From contig NZ_AUHB01000008.1 of the NCBI RefSeq assembly GCF_000422965.1, forward strand, positions 62,001-126,000: DNA of 64,000 bases, given 5' to 3'. The notes beneath the pieces were generated by a model. It was not told where the DNA came from and did no database searches. It saw nothing but the letters and a program-made list of their open reading frames with translations. A program made the translations under genes and the position numbers. The DNA is from Pleomorphomonas oryzae DSM 16300 (lineage in GTDB: Bacteria; Pseudomonadota; Alphaproteobacteria; Rhizobiales; Pleomorphomonadaceae). Each line of letters begins with the position of its first letter. Position 1 is the first letter of the stretch. Of the stretch, positions 30,588 through 39,078 are shown piece after piece.

Positions 30588-31058
30588 ATGCGCTTGGCCG
30601 GCAATGTCATCTGGTTCATCTTCGGGGGTGCCTATACCGCCCTGCTCTGGCTGCTCGGCGCGGCGATCTTTGCGCTGTCCATCGTCGGGCTGCCGTTGAC
30701 GCGGGCGGCGATCGAGATGGCCAAGCTCAGCGCCTTTCCGTTCGGCAAAGATGTGGTGCATGTGCGCGAGCTCGACGGCAAGGGGCTGACGCCGACCACG
30801 GCCGTCACCGGCACCATTGGCTTCGTCTTCAATGTGCTGTGGCTCTTGACCTTCGGCCTGGCGCTCTGCCTGTCCTATCTGGCGCTCGGCATCATCTACT
30901 GCCTGACGATCATCGGCATTCCCTTCGGTCTGCAATGCTTCAAGCTGGCCGGCATTTCGCTGTGGCCGGTCGGCCGGCGCGTCGTCAGCGTCGAGCTGGC
31001 CGAGACGGCCCGGCGGCATGCGGCGGAGGAAACCTTCGCCCGTCGTCGCACTGGCTGA
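30588..31058 (+). CDS. yccF: YccF domain inner-membrane protein
   Basis: A 156-residue membrane protein with two copies of the YccF domain: NVIWFIFGGAYTALLWLLGAA and, further on, NVLWLLTFGLALCLSYLALG, each followed by a GLP/GIP turn (IVGLPLTRAA, IIGIPFGLQCFKLA) and ending with SLWPVGRRVV. About four membrane segments. Molecular role unknown. AAGGGG precedes the ATG. A diverged second copy follows at 31187. Confidence 0.88.
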   Translation: MRLAGNVIWFIFGGAYTALLWLLGAAIFALSIVGLPLTRAAIEMAKLSAFPFGKDVVHVRELDGKGLTPTTAVTGTIGFVFNVLWLLTFGLALCLSYLALGIIYCLTIIGIPFGLQCFKLAGISLWPVGRRVVSVELAETARRHAAEETFARRRTG

Positions 31059-31186
31059 GGTGGCGCCGCTCCGACGCTGGTGATGCGAACTGGAATACTT
31101 CCAGTGTTAAGCTTTTCCACACAATCCGCCACCTCGACCTTTCCAGCCTATTGCTAGATACCTTCAGAAACGTATCTTGCGCCGCG

Positions 31187-31744
31187 ATGCGTTTGGTTGT
31201 GTTGGGGGCTCGGGTGCATTTTGCTGGTAGCATCATCTGGTTTGCATTGGGTGGTGGCTGGACTGCGCTGGTCTGGCTGATCGGCGCGGCAGTCTTCGGC
31301 CGGATTGCCGGCGGACAGCCGCTGGCCCGAGCCGCCATCGAACTGGCCGGGTTCAGCATCTCTCCCTCGGGCAGAACGGCCGTGCATATCCGCGAACTTG
31401 GCGGACAGGACCCGACGCCGTCAACGGCCGCTGCCGGCGTCGTCGGCTTTGCCTTCAATCTCCTGTGGATGCTGACCTTCGGCCTGCTGCTTTCCTTCAC
31501 CTATCTCGTTCTCGGTTTTCTCTGCGGCCTGACGGTTCGCGGGCTTTCCCTGGGCCGCCAGTGCTTCAGGCTGGCCCGTATTTCGCTCTGGCCTGTCGGG
31601 CAGCGCATCATCAGCACTGATCTCACCACCATTTCTTGCCAACAGGCGGCGGTGGAGCGCTTCGCCCGCGCCCACCTGCGCCAATCGATACACGGCGCCC
31701 CGGTCGCTCATTCGGGAAGCGTGCCTCCCGCCGCGGCACGATAG
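31187..31744 (+). CDS. Second, diverged YccF domain protein
   Basis: A 185-residue paralog of the preceding gene: SIIWFALGGGWTALVWLIGAA, NLLWMLTFGLLLSFTYLVLG and ISLWPVGQRII line up with it. Several core residues have drifted: the first GLP turn has become GGQPLARAA and the second GLSLGRQCF. The C-terminus is about 30 residues longer and polar. Probably a tandem duplicate evolving freely. GTG at 31214 would align better with the first copy's start, so the start is uncertain. Confidence 0.75.
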   Translation: MRLVVLGARVHFAGSIIWFALGGGWTALVWLIGAAVFGRIAGGQPLARAAIELAGFSISPSGRTAVHIRELGGQDPTPSTAAAGVVGFAFNLLWMLTFGLLLSFTYLVLGFLCGLTVRGLSLGRQCFRLARISLWPVGQRIISTDLTTISCQQAAVERFARAHLRQSIHGAPVAHSGSVPPAAAR

Positions 31745-31745
31745 G

Positions 31746-31770
31746 CCTGCCCCGCCAGTGGCGGGACAGG
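31746..31770. terminator. Bidirectional hairpin between yccF copy 2 and catB-like gene
   Basis: CCTG-CCCGCC and GGCGGG-CAGG form a long stem with one mismatch around a 3-base loop. It sits between two convergent stop codons (31744 and 31784). No T-run follows. Confidence 0.5.
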
Positions 31771-31783
31771 CGTAGCCATCGGG

Positions 31784-32413
31784 CTATCTGCCGAGAGTGA
31801 GCCAATAGCGGTGAAGGCCGTCGATGTCGTCGCTGGTCAGCAGCGGCATGGCGCCGGCGAGCGCTTCGTCGCCCCATTCCCACCACTTCATGTCGAGCAA
31901 CAGGGCGATCTCAGCCTCGCTGAAGCGCCGGCGGATCGGCTTGGCCGGGTTGCCGCCGACGATCGTGTAGGGCTCGACGTCGCGCGTGACGAGGGCACGG
32001 GTGCCGATCACTGCTCCGTCGCCGACGGTGATGCCCGGCATGATGATCGCCTCCGAGCCGATCCACACATCGTTGCCGATCACCGTGTCGCCCGCCGGAC
32101 GATAGCCGTTGGCCGAACCGGCAAAGGCCGGCACCTCGGGCATCCAGAAGAAGGGAAAGCTGCTGATCCAGTCGTGCTTGTGCCCCTGGTTGCCGGCCAT
32201 GATGAAGGCGGCGCCGGAGCCGATGGAACAGAAGCTGCCGATGATCAGCCGGTCGACGCCCTCGTCCGGCATCAGGTAGCGGGCGCAGTCGTCGAAGCTG
32301 TGGCCATGGTAATAGCCGGAATAATAGCTATAGCGGCCGACGACGATGTTGGGATTAGTGACCTGCTGGTCAAGCGTGATGCCCCGGAAGGGGCTTTCGA
32401 AATAGTTGTCCAT
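31784..32413 (-). CDS. CatB-type O-acetyltransferase (xenobiotic acetyltransferase)
   Basis: A 209-residue left-handed beta-helix enzyme that transfers acetyl from acetyl-CoA. The sequence is close to type B chloramphenicol acetyltransferases: [14 protein letters not shown] at the start, [20 protein letters not shown] with the catalytic histidine next (HKHDW), [20 protein letters not shown], and [16 protein letters not shown]. The length matches the family (about 210). Whether it acts on chloramphenicol or another hydroxyl substrate cannot be told, and chromosomal copies often confer little resistance. ATG at 32413. Confidence 0.9.
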   Translation of the reverse strand: MDNYFESPFRGITLDQQVTNPNIVVGRYSYYSGYYHGHSFDDCARYLMPDEGVDRLIIGSFCSIGSGAAFIMAGNQGHKHDWISSFPFFWMPEVPAFAGSANGYRPAGDTVIGNDVWIGSEAIIMPGITVGDGAVIGTRALVTRDVEPYTIVGGNPAKPIRRRFSEAEIALLLDMKWWEWGDEALAGAMPLLTSDDIDGLHRYWLTLGR

Positions 32414-32599
32414 GTGACGATCTCTGAATGAGTTGGGCAAACGACAGCGGCGCGACAGCCTGCCGGCTTCGCGTCAATGCCCCGATGCTTGGCTCGGGGC
32501 GTCATTCAGAGGGTTCGTCGTGTGGCTTTCACAAAGGCCTCGGTCTTCGGATGGCAAGCATCCTAGGGGAACGACGGCCGTGCGGCAATCGGTCGGCGC

Positions 32600-33052
32600 C
32601 TAGAGTGGCAGCAGCCGGTCCTCCACCACGCTCTTCATCACCATTGTCGAGGTCAGCCGCTGCAAGTTCGGCAGGGCGGACAAGCGGTCGTCATAGAGCT
32701 CCTGATAGGCCTCGAGGTCGGTGCAGACGACGTGCAGCATGTAGTCGGGATCGCCGAACAGCCGCTGCGCCAGCGTCACCTCCGGCACCGCCGCGACGGC
32801 CGTCTCGAAAGCCTGCACGGCGGGGCGGCTGCCCTCGCGCAGCGTGACGAAGACGATGGCGCGGAAGTTGAGGCCCAGCGCCGCCGGATCGAGGCGGGCG
32901 CGATAGTCGCGGATGACGCCCGCCTCCTCCAGCGCCCGCACGCGCCGATGGCATGGCGACAGGCTGAGCCCCACCCGATCGGCCAGCTCGGTGACGGTGA
33001 GCCGGCCATCGGTTTGCAGTTCGGCAAGAATCTTCCGATCAATGGCATCCAT
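32600..33052 (-). CDS. Lrp/AsnC family regulator
   Basis: A 150-residue regulator. The AsnC-type helix-turn-helix is at the start (DRKILAELQTDGRLTVTELADRVGLSLSPCHRRVRALEEAGVI). A RAM ligand domain follows (VFVTLREGSRPAVQAFE, GDPDYMLHVVCTDLEAYQELYDDRL). Divergent from a LysE-type exporter gene with a 133 bp gap. Lrp members of this kind usually activate the exporter when an amino acid builds up. Confidence 0.93.
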   Translation of the reverse strand: MDAIDRKILAELQTDGRLTVTELADRVGLSLSPCHRRVRALEEAGVIRDYRARLDPAALGLNFRAIVFVTLREGSRPAVQAFETAVAAVPEVTLAQRLFGDPDYMLHVVCTDLEAYQELYDDRLSALPNLQRLTSTMVMKSVVEDRLLPL

Positions 33053-33185
33053 GCGCGAGATACTGCCTCATTCAGACCTGTTGGCGCAAGACTATGGGAG
33101 AACATTCGTCTCAGCGAGTGATAGCTTCCACCCCATTTCCGAGGCGGGGCGGTTCCGCCTCGAACGGACGGTTGGAGGCTGAGGC

Positions 33186-33797
33186 ATGAATATCGACCTG
33201 ATGGCGGCCTTCTGGCTGGTGTCGGCGCTGCTGGTGATCACGCCGGGCGCCGATTGGGCCTATGCCATCACCGCCGGCATGCAGGAACGGGCCATCGCGC
33301 CGGCCATCGGCGGTCTCTTGTCGGGGCACCTGATGGCGACGCTCCTGGTGGCGGCCGGCATCGGCTCGCTGGTCGCCGGCTTGCCGCTGGCGCTCAGCCT
33401 GCTGACGATCGGTGGCGCCGCCTATCTCGTCTGGCTCGGCATCGGCATGCTGGCCAATCCGCCGATACCTGCCGCGGCGGAAGCCGGCGGCCGCACGCCA
33501 TGGCCGCACTGGCTGGCGCGCGGCTTCGGGGTGAGCGGCCTCAATCCCAAGGTCTTCCTGCTGTTCCTCGCCCTGCTGCCGCAGTTCGTCGACCCCAAGG
33601 CGATCTGGTCGCCGTCGCTGCAGATGGTGGTGCTCGGCCTGATCCACATCGCCACCTGCGGCGTCGTCTACACTGGCGTCGCCATCGGCTCGAAAACGCT
33701 GCTTACTGCCCGCCCTGCCGCCGCCCGCGTGGTCGGTCGCATCTCCGGCGTTGCCATGCTGGCCATCGCCCTGCTGCTGTTGGTCGAGCGCTTCTGA
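33186..33797 (+). CDS. LysE/RhtB family amino-acid exporter
   Basis: A 203-residue inner-membrane exporter with about six segments. The opening LMAAFWLVSALLVITPGADWAYAITAGMQ carries the family's TPGAD-type motif. The second landmark is GVSGLNPKVFLLFLALLPQFV. Divergent from an Lrp gene, the classical LysG/LysE-like arrangement, though the regulator here is Lrp. The exported amino acid is unknown. Confidence 0.92.
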   Translation: MNIDLMAAFWLVSALLVITPGADWAYAITAGMQERAIAPAIGGLLSGHLMATLLVAAGIGSLVAGLPLALSLLTIGGAAYLVWLGIGMLANPPIPAAAEAGGRTPWPHWLARGFGVSGLNPKVFLLFLALLPQFVDPKAIWSPSLQMVVLGLIHIATCGVVYTGVAIGSKTLLTARPAAARVVGRISGVAMLAIALLLLVERF

Positions 33798-33934
33798 ACA
33801 CGGGCCTCAAGAAAAGCCCGTGCACCAAGGATTGATCGCAAGCCGCTCTCAGGCGCCGGCCAAATCGAACCAGGCTCCCTACATAGGGCCGGTGGCCGGC
33901 CGTGCCGGTCCGCCCCGCAACACGGAGTGAACCC

Positions 33935-34672
33935 ATGCAGAATATTGAAAACAAGGTGGTCGTCATCACCGGCGCCAGCAGCGGTCTCGGCGAAGCGGCG
34001 GCGCGGGAACTCGCCCGCCATGGCGCCAAGCTGGTGCTCGGCGCCCGCCGGCTCGATCGCCTGGAAAAGCTGGCAGCCGAACTCAACCTCGACACCAAGG
34101 CCGTGGTCAGGACCGATGTCACCAAGGCCGACGAGGTCAAGGCGCTGGTCGACCGCGCCATCGCGCTCTACGGCCGCGTCGACGTCATCATCAACAACGC
34201 CGGCATCATGCCGCAGTCGCCGCTCGAGCGCCTACGCATCGACGAGTGGGACCAGATGATCGACGTCAACATCAAGGGCGTGCTCTACGGCATCGCCGCC
34301 GTGCTGCCGCACATGACCCGCCAGAAGAGCGGCCAGATCATCAACGTGTCGTCGGTAGCCGGCCACAAGGTCAGGGCCGGCGGCGCCGTCTACTCGGCCA
34401 CCAAGCACGCCGTGCGGGTAATTTCCGAGGGCCTCCGCCAAGAAGTGAAACCCTACAACATTCGCACGACGATCATCTCCCCCGGCGCCGTCGACACCGA
34501 ACTGCCGAACAGCACCAGCGAGAGCGATGTCGCCGCCGGCATCAAACAATTCTACGCCCAGGCGGCGATCCCCGCCGACTCCTTTGCCCGTTGCGTCGTC
34601 TTTGCCATGAGCCAGCCCGACGAGGTCGACATCAATGAGATTCTCTATCGGCCGACCGTCCAGGAGTATTGA
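33935..34672 (+). CDS. Short-chain dehydrogenase/reductase
   Basis: A 245-residue classical SDR. The cofactor motif [19 protein letters not shown], then LGARRLDRL (suggesting NADP), [10 protein letters not shown], and the catalytic Ser ([26 protein letters not shown]) with YxxxK in YSATK. The phrase [11 protein letters not shown] fits the YdfG/clavulanate-dehydrogenase-like group. ATG at 33935 follows GGAG. Stand-alone gene; substrate unknown. A terminator copied from the rpsU 3' flank lies about 190 bp downstream. Confidence 0.93.
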   Translation: MQNIENKVVVITGASSGLGEAAARELARHGAKLVLGARRLDRLEKLAAELNLDTKAVVRTDVTKADEVKALVDRAIALYGRVDVIINNAGIMPQSPLERLRIDEWDQMIDVNIKGVLYGIAAVLPHMTRQKSGQIINVSSVAGHKVRAGGAVYSATKHAVRVISEGLRQEVKPYNIRTTIISPGAVDTELPNSTSESDVAAGIKQFYAQAAIPADSFARCVVFAMSQPDEVDINEILYRPTVQEY

Positions 34673-34798
34673 AAGCCCATAGACTCAAAAGCCCGGGTTT
34701 GGCGGCAGGCAGACGTCGCATCGCGATAGTTTGTCCGCCATCCCTTGAATTTCCGAAATCGTCACCTATCTTTCATACTGTGCGTTTAAACACACGAA

Positions 34799-34895
34799 CT
34801 GACGCTTCTGAGCTTTGACCACGGATGTACTGGCACTGATCATTGAGGCGTTGGAGAGAAGGTCGGGTTCGTCCCGGCCTTTTTGCTATCTGGGC
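34799..34895 (+). repeat. Copy of the rpsU 3' flank
   Basis: This stretch aligns with 36346-36440 downstream of rpsU: CTGACGCTTCTG/CTGGCGCTTCTG, CTTTGACC, GATCATTGAGGCG/GATCATCGAGGCG, TTGGAG/CTGGAG and GGCCTTTTTGCT. Both copies point the same way and flank lysE plus rpsU. No S21 coding sequence remains beside this copy. Confidence 0.75.
34860..34885 (+). terminator. Rho-independent terminator (rpsU-like copy)
   Basis: AGGTCGGG and CCCGGCCT pair (one G-T) around TTCGT, followed by TTTTG. It is the counterpart of the rpsU terminator at 36403-36426 and probably serves the SDR transcript. Confidence 0.75.
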
Positions 34896-34925
34896 GGGCG
34901 TTGCCGCCAATGACTTACACCGCGC

Positions 34926-35561
34926 CTATAACTCATGGTAGCCGCGCACCAGCGTGTAGCCGGCAATCACCACCAACAGCAGCCCGGCAGCCCGGCCGAT
35001 CCAGATGGTCAGGGCGGGATTGGTGACCAGTGCGTCGCGGCCGCGCGCCGCCGCCACCGCCAGCCCGCCATAGACGACGAACTGCACGGATATGGTCATG
35101 GCACCCATCACCAGCGCCTGCGGCCACAGCGGCCCGTAGGCCGGCGACATGAACTGCGGGTAGACGGCAAGGATGAACAGCCAGGCCTTGGGGTTGAGAA
35201 GACAGATGACGATGCCCTGTGCCAACACCGCCCGCGATGACCTGATGGCCTCTCCATCCACAGAATCGATGACGATCGAACTCCGCATCAGGCTCACACC
35301 AATCCACACCATGTAGGCTGAGCCTATCATCAGCATCGGCCCATAGACCGATGGCATCAGCTTGCTGAGACCTGCCACCGCGAAAGTGCCGAACAGCGTG
35401 TGGCAGATGCCGCCGACCATCAGACCCAGCGTTGCCGCGAGGCCGGCACGTCGCCCACGTGTCAGTGCGTTGGCGAGCACGAACATCATGTCCATGCCGG
35501 GGACCAGGATGATTCCCACCAGCAGAATGAAGAAAAGCCAGAGATTTGCGGCGTAGACCAT
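34926..35561 (-). CDS. LysE family translocator
   Basis: A 211-residue inner-membrane exporter. The opening LWLFFILLVGIILVPGMDMMFVLANAL has VPGMD in place of the usual TPGPN/TPGAD. Later landmarks are GICHTLFGTFAVAGLSKL and LLNPKAWLFILAVYPQFM. About six segments. ATG at 35561 follows AGGAAA. The substrate is unknown; there is no adjacent regulator, unlike the LysE gene at 33186. Confidence 0.9.
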   Translation of the reverse strand: MVYAANLWLFFILLVGIILVPGMDMMFVLANALTRGRRAGLAATLGLMVGGICHTLFGTFAVAGLSKLMPSVYGPMLMIGSAYMVWIGVSLMRSSIVIDSVDGEAIRSSRAVLAQGIVICLLNPKAWLFILAVYPQFMSPAYGPLWPQALVMGAMTISVQFVVYGGLAVAAARGRDALVTNPALTIWIGRAAGLLLVVIAGYTLVRGYHEL

Positions 35562-36046
35562 GTGCGTTTCCTGCCCCTCGCAGTTGCCCGGCGGATCGGT
35601 GTCCCCGGTTCTTGTCGTCGCTCTGGCAGGCGCTATAGCGGATCGGCTGACAGGGATATGGCAGTTACGTGGATGACCGCACCCGCAGATGCCGCCGCCA
35701 ATCTCCTTCCGTCTGCAAATCCGGACCGATAGCGTCATCGGGAGGCCCGAGAGGGCACCATCGGACCCTAGCCAAGGTCACCACTTACCTGTAGGATGGC
35801 TTTACCAGTTGGTGCCCAGCCCGAACCGGAACCCGAAAGAAGCGGGTTTGCGGTCGAGGGGTGGCGTTTTGGCGTAAAATATCCTAAGGTCATTCTGTGA
35901 CGCTGCGCAGGGGGCGCGAATTGGGAGCCCTTTGCCTGTTCCTGACATGCACTTCTGCTTGCCTCGCAGGTGGTGCTTGCCAAGGGGACCAGCCGATCGC
36001 CACCTCGGCGGGTGGCGCCTTGCTCTCCCAATAGATCGGAAATTCA
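35562..36046. other. Intergenic region between lysE and rpsU
   Basis: These 485 bp carry the divergent upstream regions of lysE and rpsU. The part before rpsU has an AT-rich patch (GCGTAAAATATCC at about 35871) that may be a promoter. No gene or repeat was recognised. Confidence 0.4.
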
Positions 36047-36325
36047 GTGCAGGTTCTCGTTCGCGACAACAATATCGACCAGGCTCTTCGCGTTCTTAAG
36101 AAAAAGATGCAGCGGGAAGGCATTCTCCGGGAGCTGAAGCAGCATAGCGCTTATGAAAAGCCGTCGGAAAAGCGTAAGCGCGAAGCAGCAGACGCTGTTC
36201 GTCGCGCCCGTAAGCTCGCCCGCAAGAAGGCTCAGCGCGAGGGTCTCATTCCCATGCCCAAGCCGAAGGAGCGTCCGGCACGTCCGCGGCCGGCCCCGGC
36301 TCTGGTGGCCACCACGTCCGAGTGA
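36047..36325 (+). CDS. rpsU: 30S ribosomal protein S21
   Basis: A 92-residue small-subunit protein. It starts [23 protein letters not shown] and has the basic middle [25 protein letters not shown]. The C-terminal tail [14 protein letters not shown] is longer than in E. coli S21 and is normal for alphaproteobacteria. It starts at GTG (36047). A strong terminator follows, so it is a single-gene unit. Confidence 0.97.
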   Translation: MQVLVRDNNIDQALRVLKKKMQREGILRELKQHSAYEKPSEKRKREAADAVRRARKLARKKAQREGLIPMPKPKERPARPRPAPALVATTSE

Positions 36326-36402
36326 CGGTTGGCCTTTTGAAAGCCGCTGGCGCTTCTGGTCTTTGACCGATACGGACACCGATCATCGAGGCGCTGGAGA
36401 AG

Positions 36403-36426
36403 AGGCCGGGGAACCCCGGCCTTTTT
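36403..36426 (+). terminator. Rho-independent terminator after rpsU
   Basis: AGGCCGGGG and CCCCGGCCT form a perfect 9 bp stem around AA, followed by TTTTTG. Classic terminator 78 bp after the stop codon. Confidence 0.9.
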
Positions 36427-36544
36427 GCTGCCTGGCCTCTTGCCCTTCCTCCACACCCCGAATCGCAAGGCGGCAATAGGGCCGCCCTCCGGGCCCGTCG
36501 CACCGGCGCGTTCCAGCAGCTGTGTCAGTTAGGTTGACAGCCAT

Positions 36545-36558
36545 CCTACTAGAAGGTA
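36545..36558. promoter_or_regulatory. TetR operator upstream of its own gene
   Basis: CCTACTAGAAGGTA matches the core of the perfect palindrome at 37251-37266 except for one base. It lies 12 bp before the TetR start, fitting autoregulation. Confidence 0.65.
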
Positions 36559-36569
36559 GGCATGGCGAC

Positions 36570-37157
36570 ATGGGCAACCTTGCGACCACCGCCGACGAAA
36601 TCCTCCGCTGCGCCCGTTCGCTGATCATCGCCGGCGGCTATAACGGTTTCAGCTATGCCGACATTTCCGAAGTCGTCGGCATCCGCAAGGCCAGCATCCA
36701 TCACCATTTCCCGAGCAAGGTCGATCTCGTCCGTACCCTTTTGCAGCGCTACCGCACCGAGGCCCAGGCGGGAATCGCCGAGTTGGAACGCCACCACCCT
36801 GCCCCGGCGGACCAGCTCCGTGCCTACACCAGCTACTGGGCAGCGTGCATTGGCGACCCGACCAGCGCCTTCTGCGTCTGCGCCCTGCTCGCCACTCAGA
36901 TCCCCGTGCTGCCGCCGGAGATCGTCGCCGAGGTGCAAGCGCATTTCCGCTCGCTGTCGGCGTGGCTGACCTCTGTTCTGGAAAGGGGCGCCAGCGAAGG
37001 CAGCCTCGCCTTTGCCGGCACCGCCCGCTCGGAAGCGGAAGGGTTCATGGCCGCCGTGCATGGCGCCATGCTGTCGGCCCGGGCTTATGGCGATCCCCAA
37101 ACGTTCAGAGGCATCACCGAGCCGCTGATCGAAAGGCTCGTCGCCGGTCGGCCGTAA
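36570..37157 (+). CDS. TetR/AcrR family regulator
   Basis: A 195-residue regulator. The helix-turn-helix is residues about 6-52 (ILRCARSLIIAGGYNGFSYADISEVVGIRKASIHHHFPSK). The C-terminal ligand domain has CVCALLATQIPVLPPEI, like LmrA/YxaF-type TetR proteins. Near-identical operator sequences lie in front of this gene and in front of the next gene, so it most likely controls itself and the two-gene envelope unit at 37279-38537. Confidence 0.9.
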   Translation: MGNLATTADEILRCARSLIIAGGYNGFSYADISEVVGIRKASIHHHFPSKVDLVRTLLQRYRTEAQAGIAELERHHPAPADQLRAYTSYWAACIGDPTSAFCVCALLATQIPVLPPEIVAEVQAHFRSLSAWLTSVLERGASEGSLAFAGTARSEAEGFMAAVHGAMLSARAYGDPQTFRGITEPLIERLVAGRP

Positions 37158-37250
37158 CCGCCATCATCGATCTGCCCAATACGTGAAAACCGCTTTTTGA
37201 TTGGCTTTTGTGGAGCTCGGCGCTCAGGCTATCTCTGCCGCACCTAAGGC

Positions 37251-37266
37251 TACCTACTAGTAGGTA
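37251..37266. promoter_or_regulatory. Perfect TetR-type palindrome
   Basis: TACCTACTAGTAGGTA is a perfect 16 bp palindrome, 13 bp before the start of the secreted protein gene. It is close enough to overlap the transcription start or the 5' end of the message. Confidence 0.7.
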
Positions 37267-37278
37267 CAAGGAGGAACC

Positions 37279-37914
37279 ATGCTTCCAAGACATTTGCCCG
37301 GCTTTCTCGCCACCGCCGCCGTCAGCCTGTCGCTTGTTGTCGGCCTTGGCGCATCCGCTTTTGCCGAGGGCGGCAAGACCGACCCGGTCCGCGTGCGCGG
37401 CACCATCATCAGCTTCGCCGACAAGGCACTGACGGTGAAGACGCGCGAGGGCGACACCGCCAATGTCACCCTCGCCCCCAACTGGAAACTGTCGGGCGTC
37501 GCCAGCGCCGATGTGGCCAGTATCAAGCCCGGCGATTTCGTCGGCATCGCCTCGCTGCCCACCGAGAGCGGCGGCGACGGCGCACTGGAAGTGGTGATCT
37601 TTCCGCCGGCCATGAAAGGCACCGGCGAAGGCAGCCGCCCCTGGGATCTCAAGCCGAACAGCACCATGACCAATGCCACGGTTGCCGACGCGGTGACCGG
37701 CGTCGATGGCCGAACGGTCACCGTTTCCTATCGTGGTGGCGAGAAGAAGATCGCCATACCCGAGGGCACGCCGGTCGTCACGTTCGCCCCGGCCACTGAG
37801 GCCGACCTCAAACCAGGTACGGCGGTGTTCATCATCGCCGAGAAGGCGCTCGACGGGCGCATCACCGCCGACCGCATCGTCGTTGGCACCAACGGCGTCG
37901 TCCCGCCCATGTAA
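37279..37914 (+). CDS. Periplasmic DUF5666-like protein
   Basis: A 211-residue exported protein of unknown function. The signal peptide is FLATAAVSLSLVVGLGASAFA. The mature part has small OB-like beta units (VRVRGTIISFADKALTVKT, DFVGIASLP, VTVSYRGGEKKIAIPEGTPVVTF, PGTAVFIIAEKA), which resembles DUF5666-type domains. GGAGG precedes the ATG. Directly downstream of a TetR operator and followed by a membrane protein gene 110 bp on. Databases sometimes label relatives as metal transporter parts; nothing in the sequence supports that. Confidence 0.75.
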   Translation: MLPRHLPGFLATAAVSLSLVVGLGASAFAEGGKTDPVRVRGTIISFADKALTVKTREGDTANVTLAPNWKLSGVASADVASIKPGDFVGIASLPTESGGDGALEVVIFPPAMKGTGEGSRPWDLKPNSTMTNATVADAVTGVDGRTVTVSYRGGEKKIAIPEGTPVVTFAPATEADLKPGTAVFIIAEKALDGRITADRIVVGTNGVVPPM

Positions 37915-38024
37915 GTCGCAAGCCGACCCGGGCCGGAGGAGTTCCTAAGCATGGCGCCCGTCAGCCGCAGATACGGGCGTCATGCAATGCAAGTCTGCTG
38001 ACATTGGACAGAAAGGAGCTTGAA

Positions 38025-38537
38025 ATGTTTGGAATTTCACCGATCGGCTGGGTGCATACGCTCGGCAGCCTGCCGGCCATTCCGCTGGCCGTCTATATGT
38101 TCGCCCGTCGTGGGCGGATCGTTCCTCAATCAACCGCCGGCGTTGCCTATCTCGTGTTCATGCTGATCGGCGCCGCCACGGTGTTCCTCGTCGCCCATGA
38201 GCCGGTGAGCTATGTCATTGGCGCGGCGACCATCGCGCTGTTGCTGGCCGGATATGCCATCGGCCGCATTTCATTCTTCGGGCACGCCGGCAGATACCTC
38301 GAAACTATCTTCCTCAGCCTGACGGCCTTCCTGCTGATGCTGCCGACCGTCACCGAAATCCTGCGCCGCGTTCCCGATGGCCATCCTTTGGTCACCGACC
38401 TGAAGTCGCCGCTTCTCCTCGGTTTCCAGGCCAGCCTGCTGGTCATCCTTGTCGTTGGCCTGACGGCCCAGCTCATCTATCTGCGCCGGCAAGGCAAGCC
38501 TGCGGCCGTCGCTGCGCCAGCCAGAAGCGCCGCATGA
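38025..38537 (+). CDS. Hypothetical inner-membrane protein
   Basis: A 170-residue protein with about five membrane segments (IGWVHTLGSLPAIPLAVYMF, AYLVFMLIGAATVFLV, VIGAATIALLLAGYAIG, LETIFLSLTAFLLMLP, LLLGFQASLLVILVVGL). The histidines in the first segment and the general plan recall small DUF2306/cytochrome b561-like proteins, but I cannot confirm a haem site. AAAGGAG precedes the ATG. It probably forms an operon with the DUF5666-like gene under the TetR regulator. Confidence 0.7.
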   Translation: MFGISPIGWVHTLGSLPAIPLAVYMFARRGRIVPQSTAGVAYLVFMLIGAATVFLVAHEPVSYVIGAATIALLLAGYAIGRISFFGHAGRYLETIFLSLTAFLLMLPTVTEILRRVPDGHPLVTDLKSPLLLGFQASLLVILVVGLTAQLIYLRRQGKPAAVAAPARSAA

Positions 38538-38592
38538 CGAGGGGGACGGGGACAATCGGCGCCCAAGATTGGACGCCGATCCGCCGATACGC

Positions 38593-39078
38593 TCAGCCTG
38601 CCAACTCTTTGGCGAGCTTCTCGAGGATGAAACGGGTTCCCTCTTCCCTATTCTTTGCCGAATCCGGCCCCTCGAAATAGACGCCCTGCTCGGTGAAGAT
38701 CAGGTCCGTGCCACGCCCGCTGCGCTTGATCTCGATCGTCGAGAGCGAGACCGATAGAAGCATGGAGCCCGCCAGCATGCGATAGGAGAAGATGATGCGC
38801 TCGTTGGGGACGATATCCTGAAACTGGGCATCGAGCCGGATCTCCGGACCACCGGGGAACACGAAGCGTGACACCTCCGTGCCGCCAACGCGGAAATCGT
38901 AGGTAAATTCGAGCACCTTGCAGTTTTCGTCCTCGACCCTCCAGCGGCGCACCAGATCCGTGTCTTCAAATGCCTTGAACACGCGTTCCGGCGCCTGCGG
39001 ATAAGTCCGTGAAACGCGGAAGGTCGAATGGATGGCGCCGGGTGCTTCCGGTGCAGGTTTCATCATCGCATCGGTCAT
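38593..39078 (-). CDS. SRPBCC (AHSA1-like) family protein
   Basis: A 161-residue cytoplasmic protein with the START/Bet v1-like fold that binds hydrophobic ligands. Family marks are TFRVSRTYPQAPERVFKAFED, RRWRVEDENCKVLEFTYDFRVGGTE, and FTEQGVYFEGPDSAKNREEGTRFILEKLAKEL. It overlaps the upstream ArsR gene by 4 bp (ATGA), a very common ArsR-SRPBCC pairing. Biochemical role unknown. Confidence 0.9.
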   Translation of the reverse strand: MTDAMMKPAPEAPGAIHSTFRVSRTYPQAPERVFKAFEDTDLVRRWRVEDENCKVLEFTYDFRVGGTEVSRFVFPGGPEIRLDAQFQDIVPNERIIFSYRMLAGSMLLSVSLSTIEIKRSGRGTDLIFTEQGVYFEGPDSAKNREEGTRFILEKLAKELAG

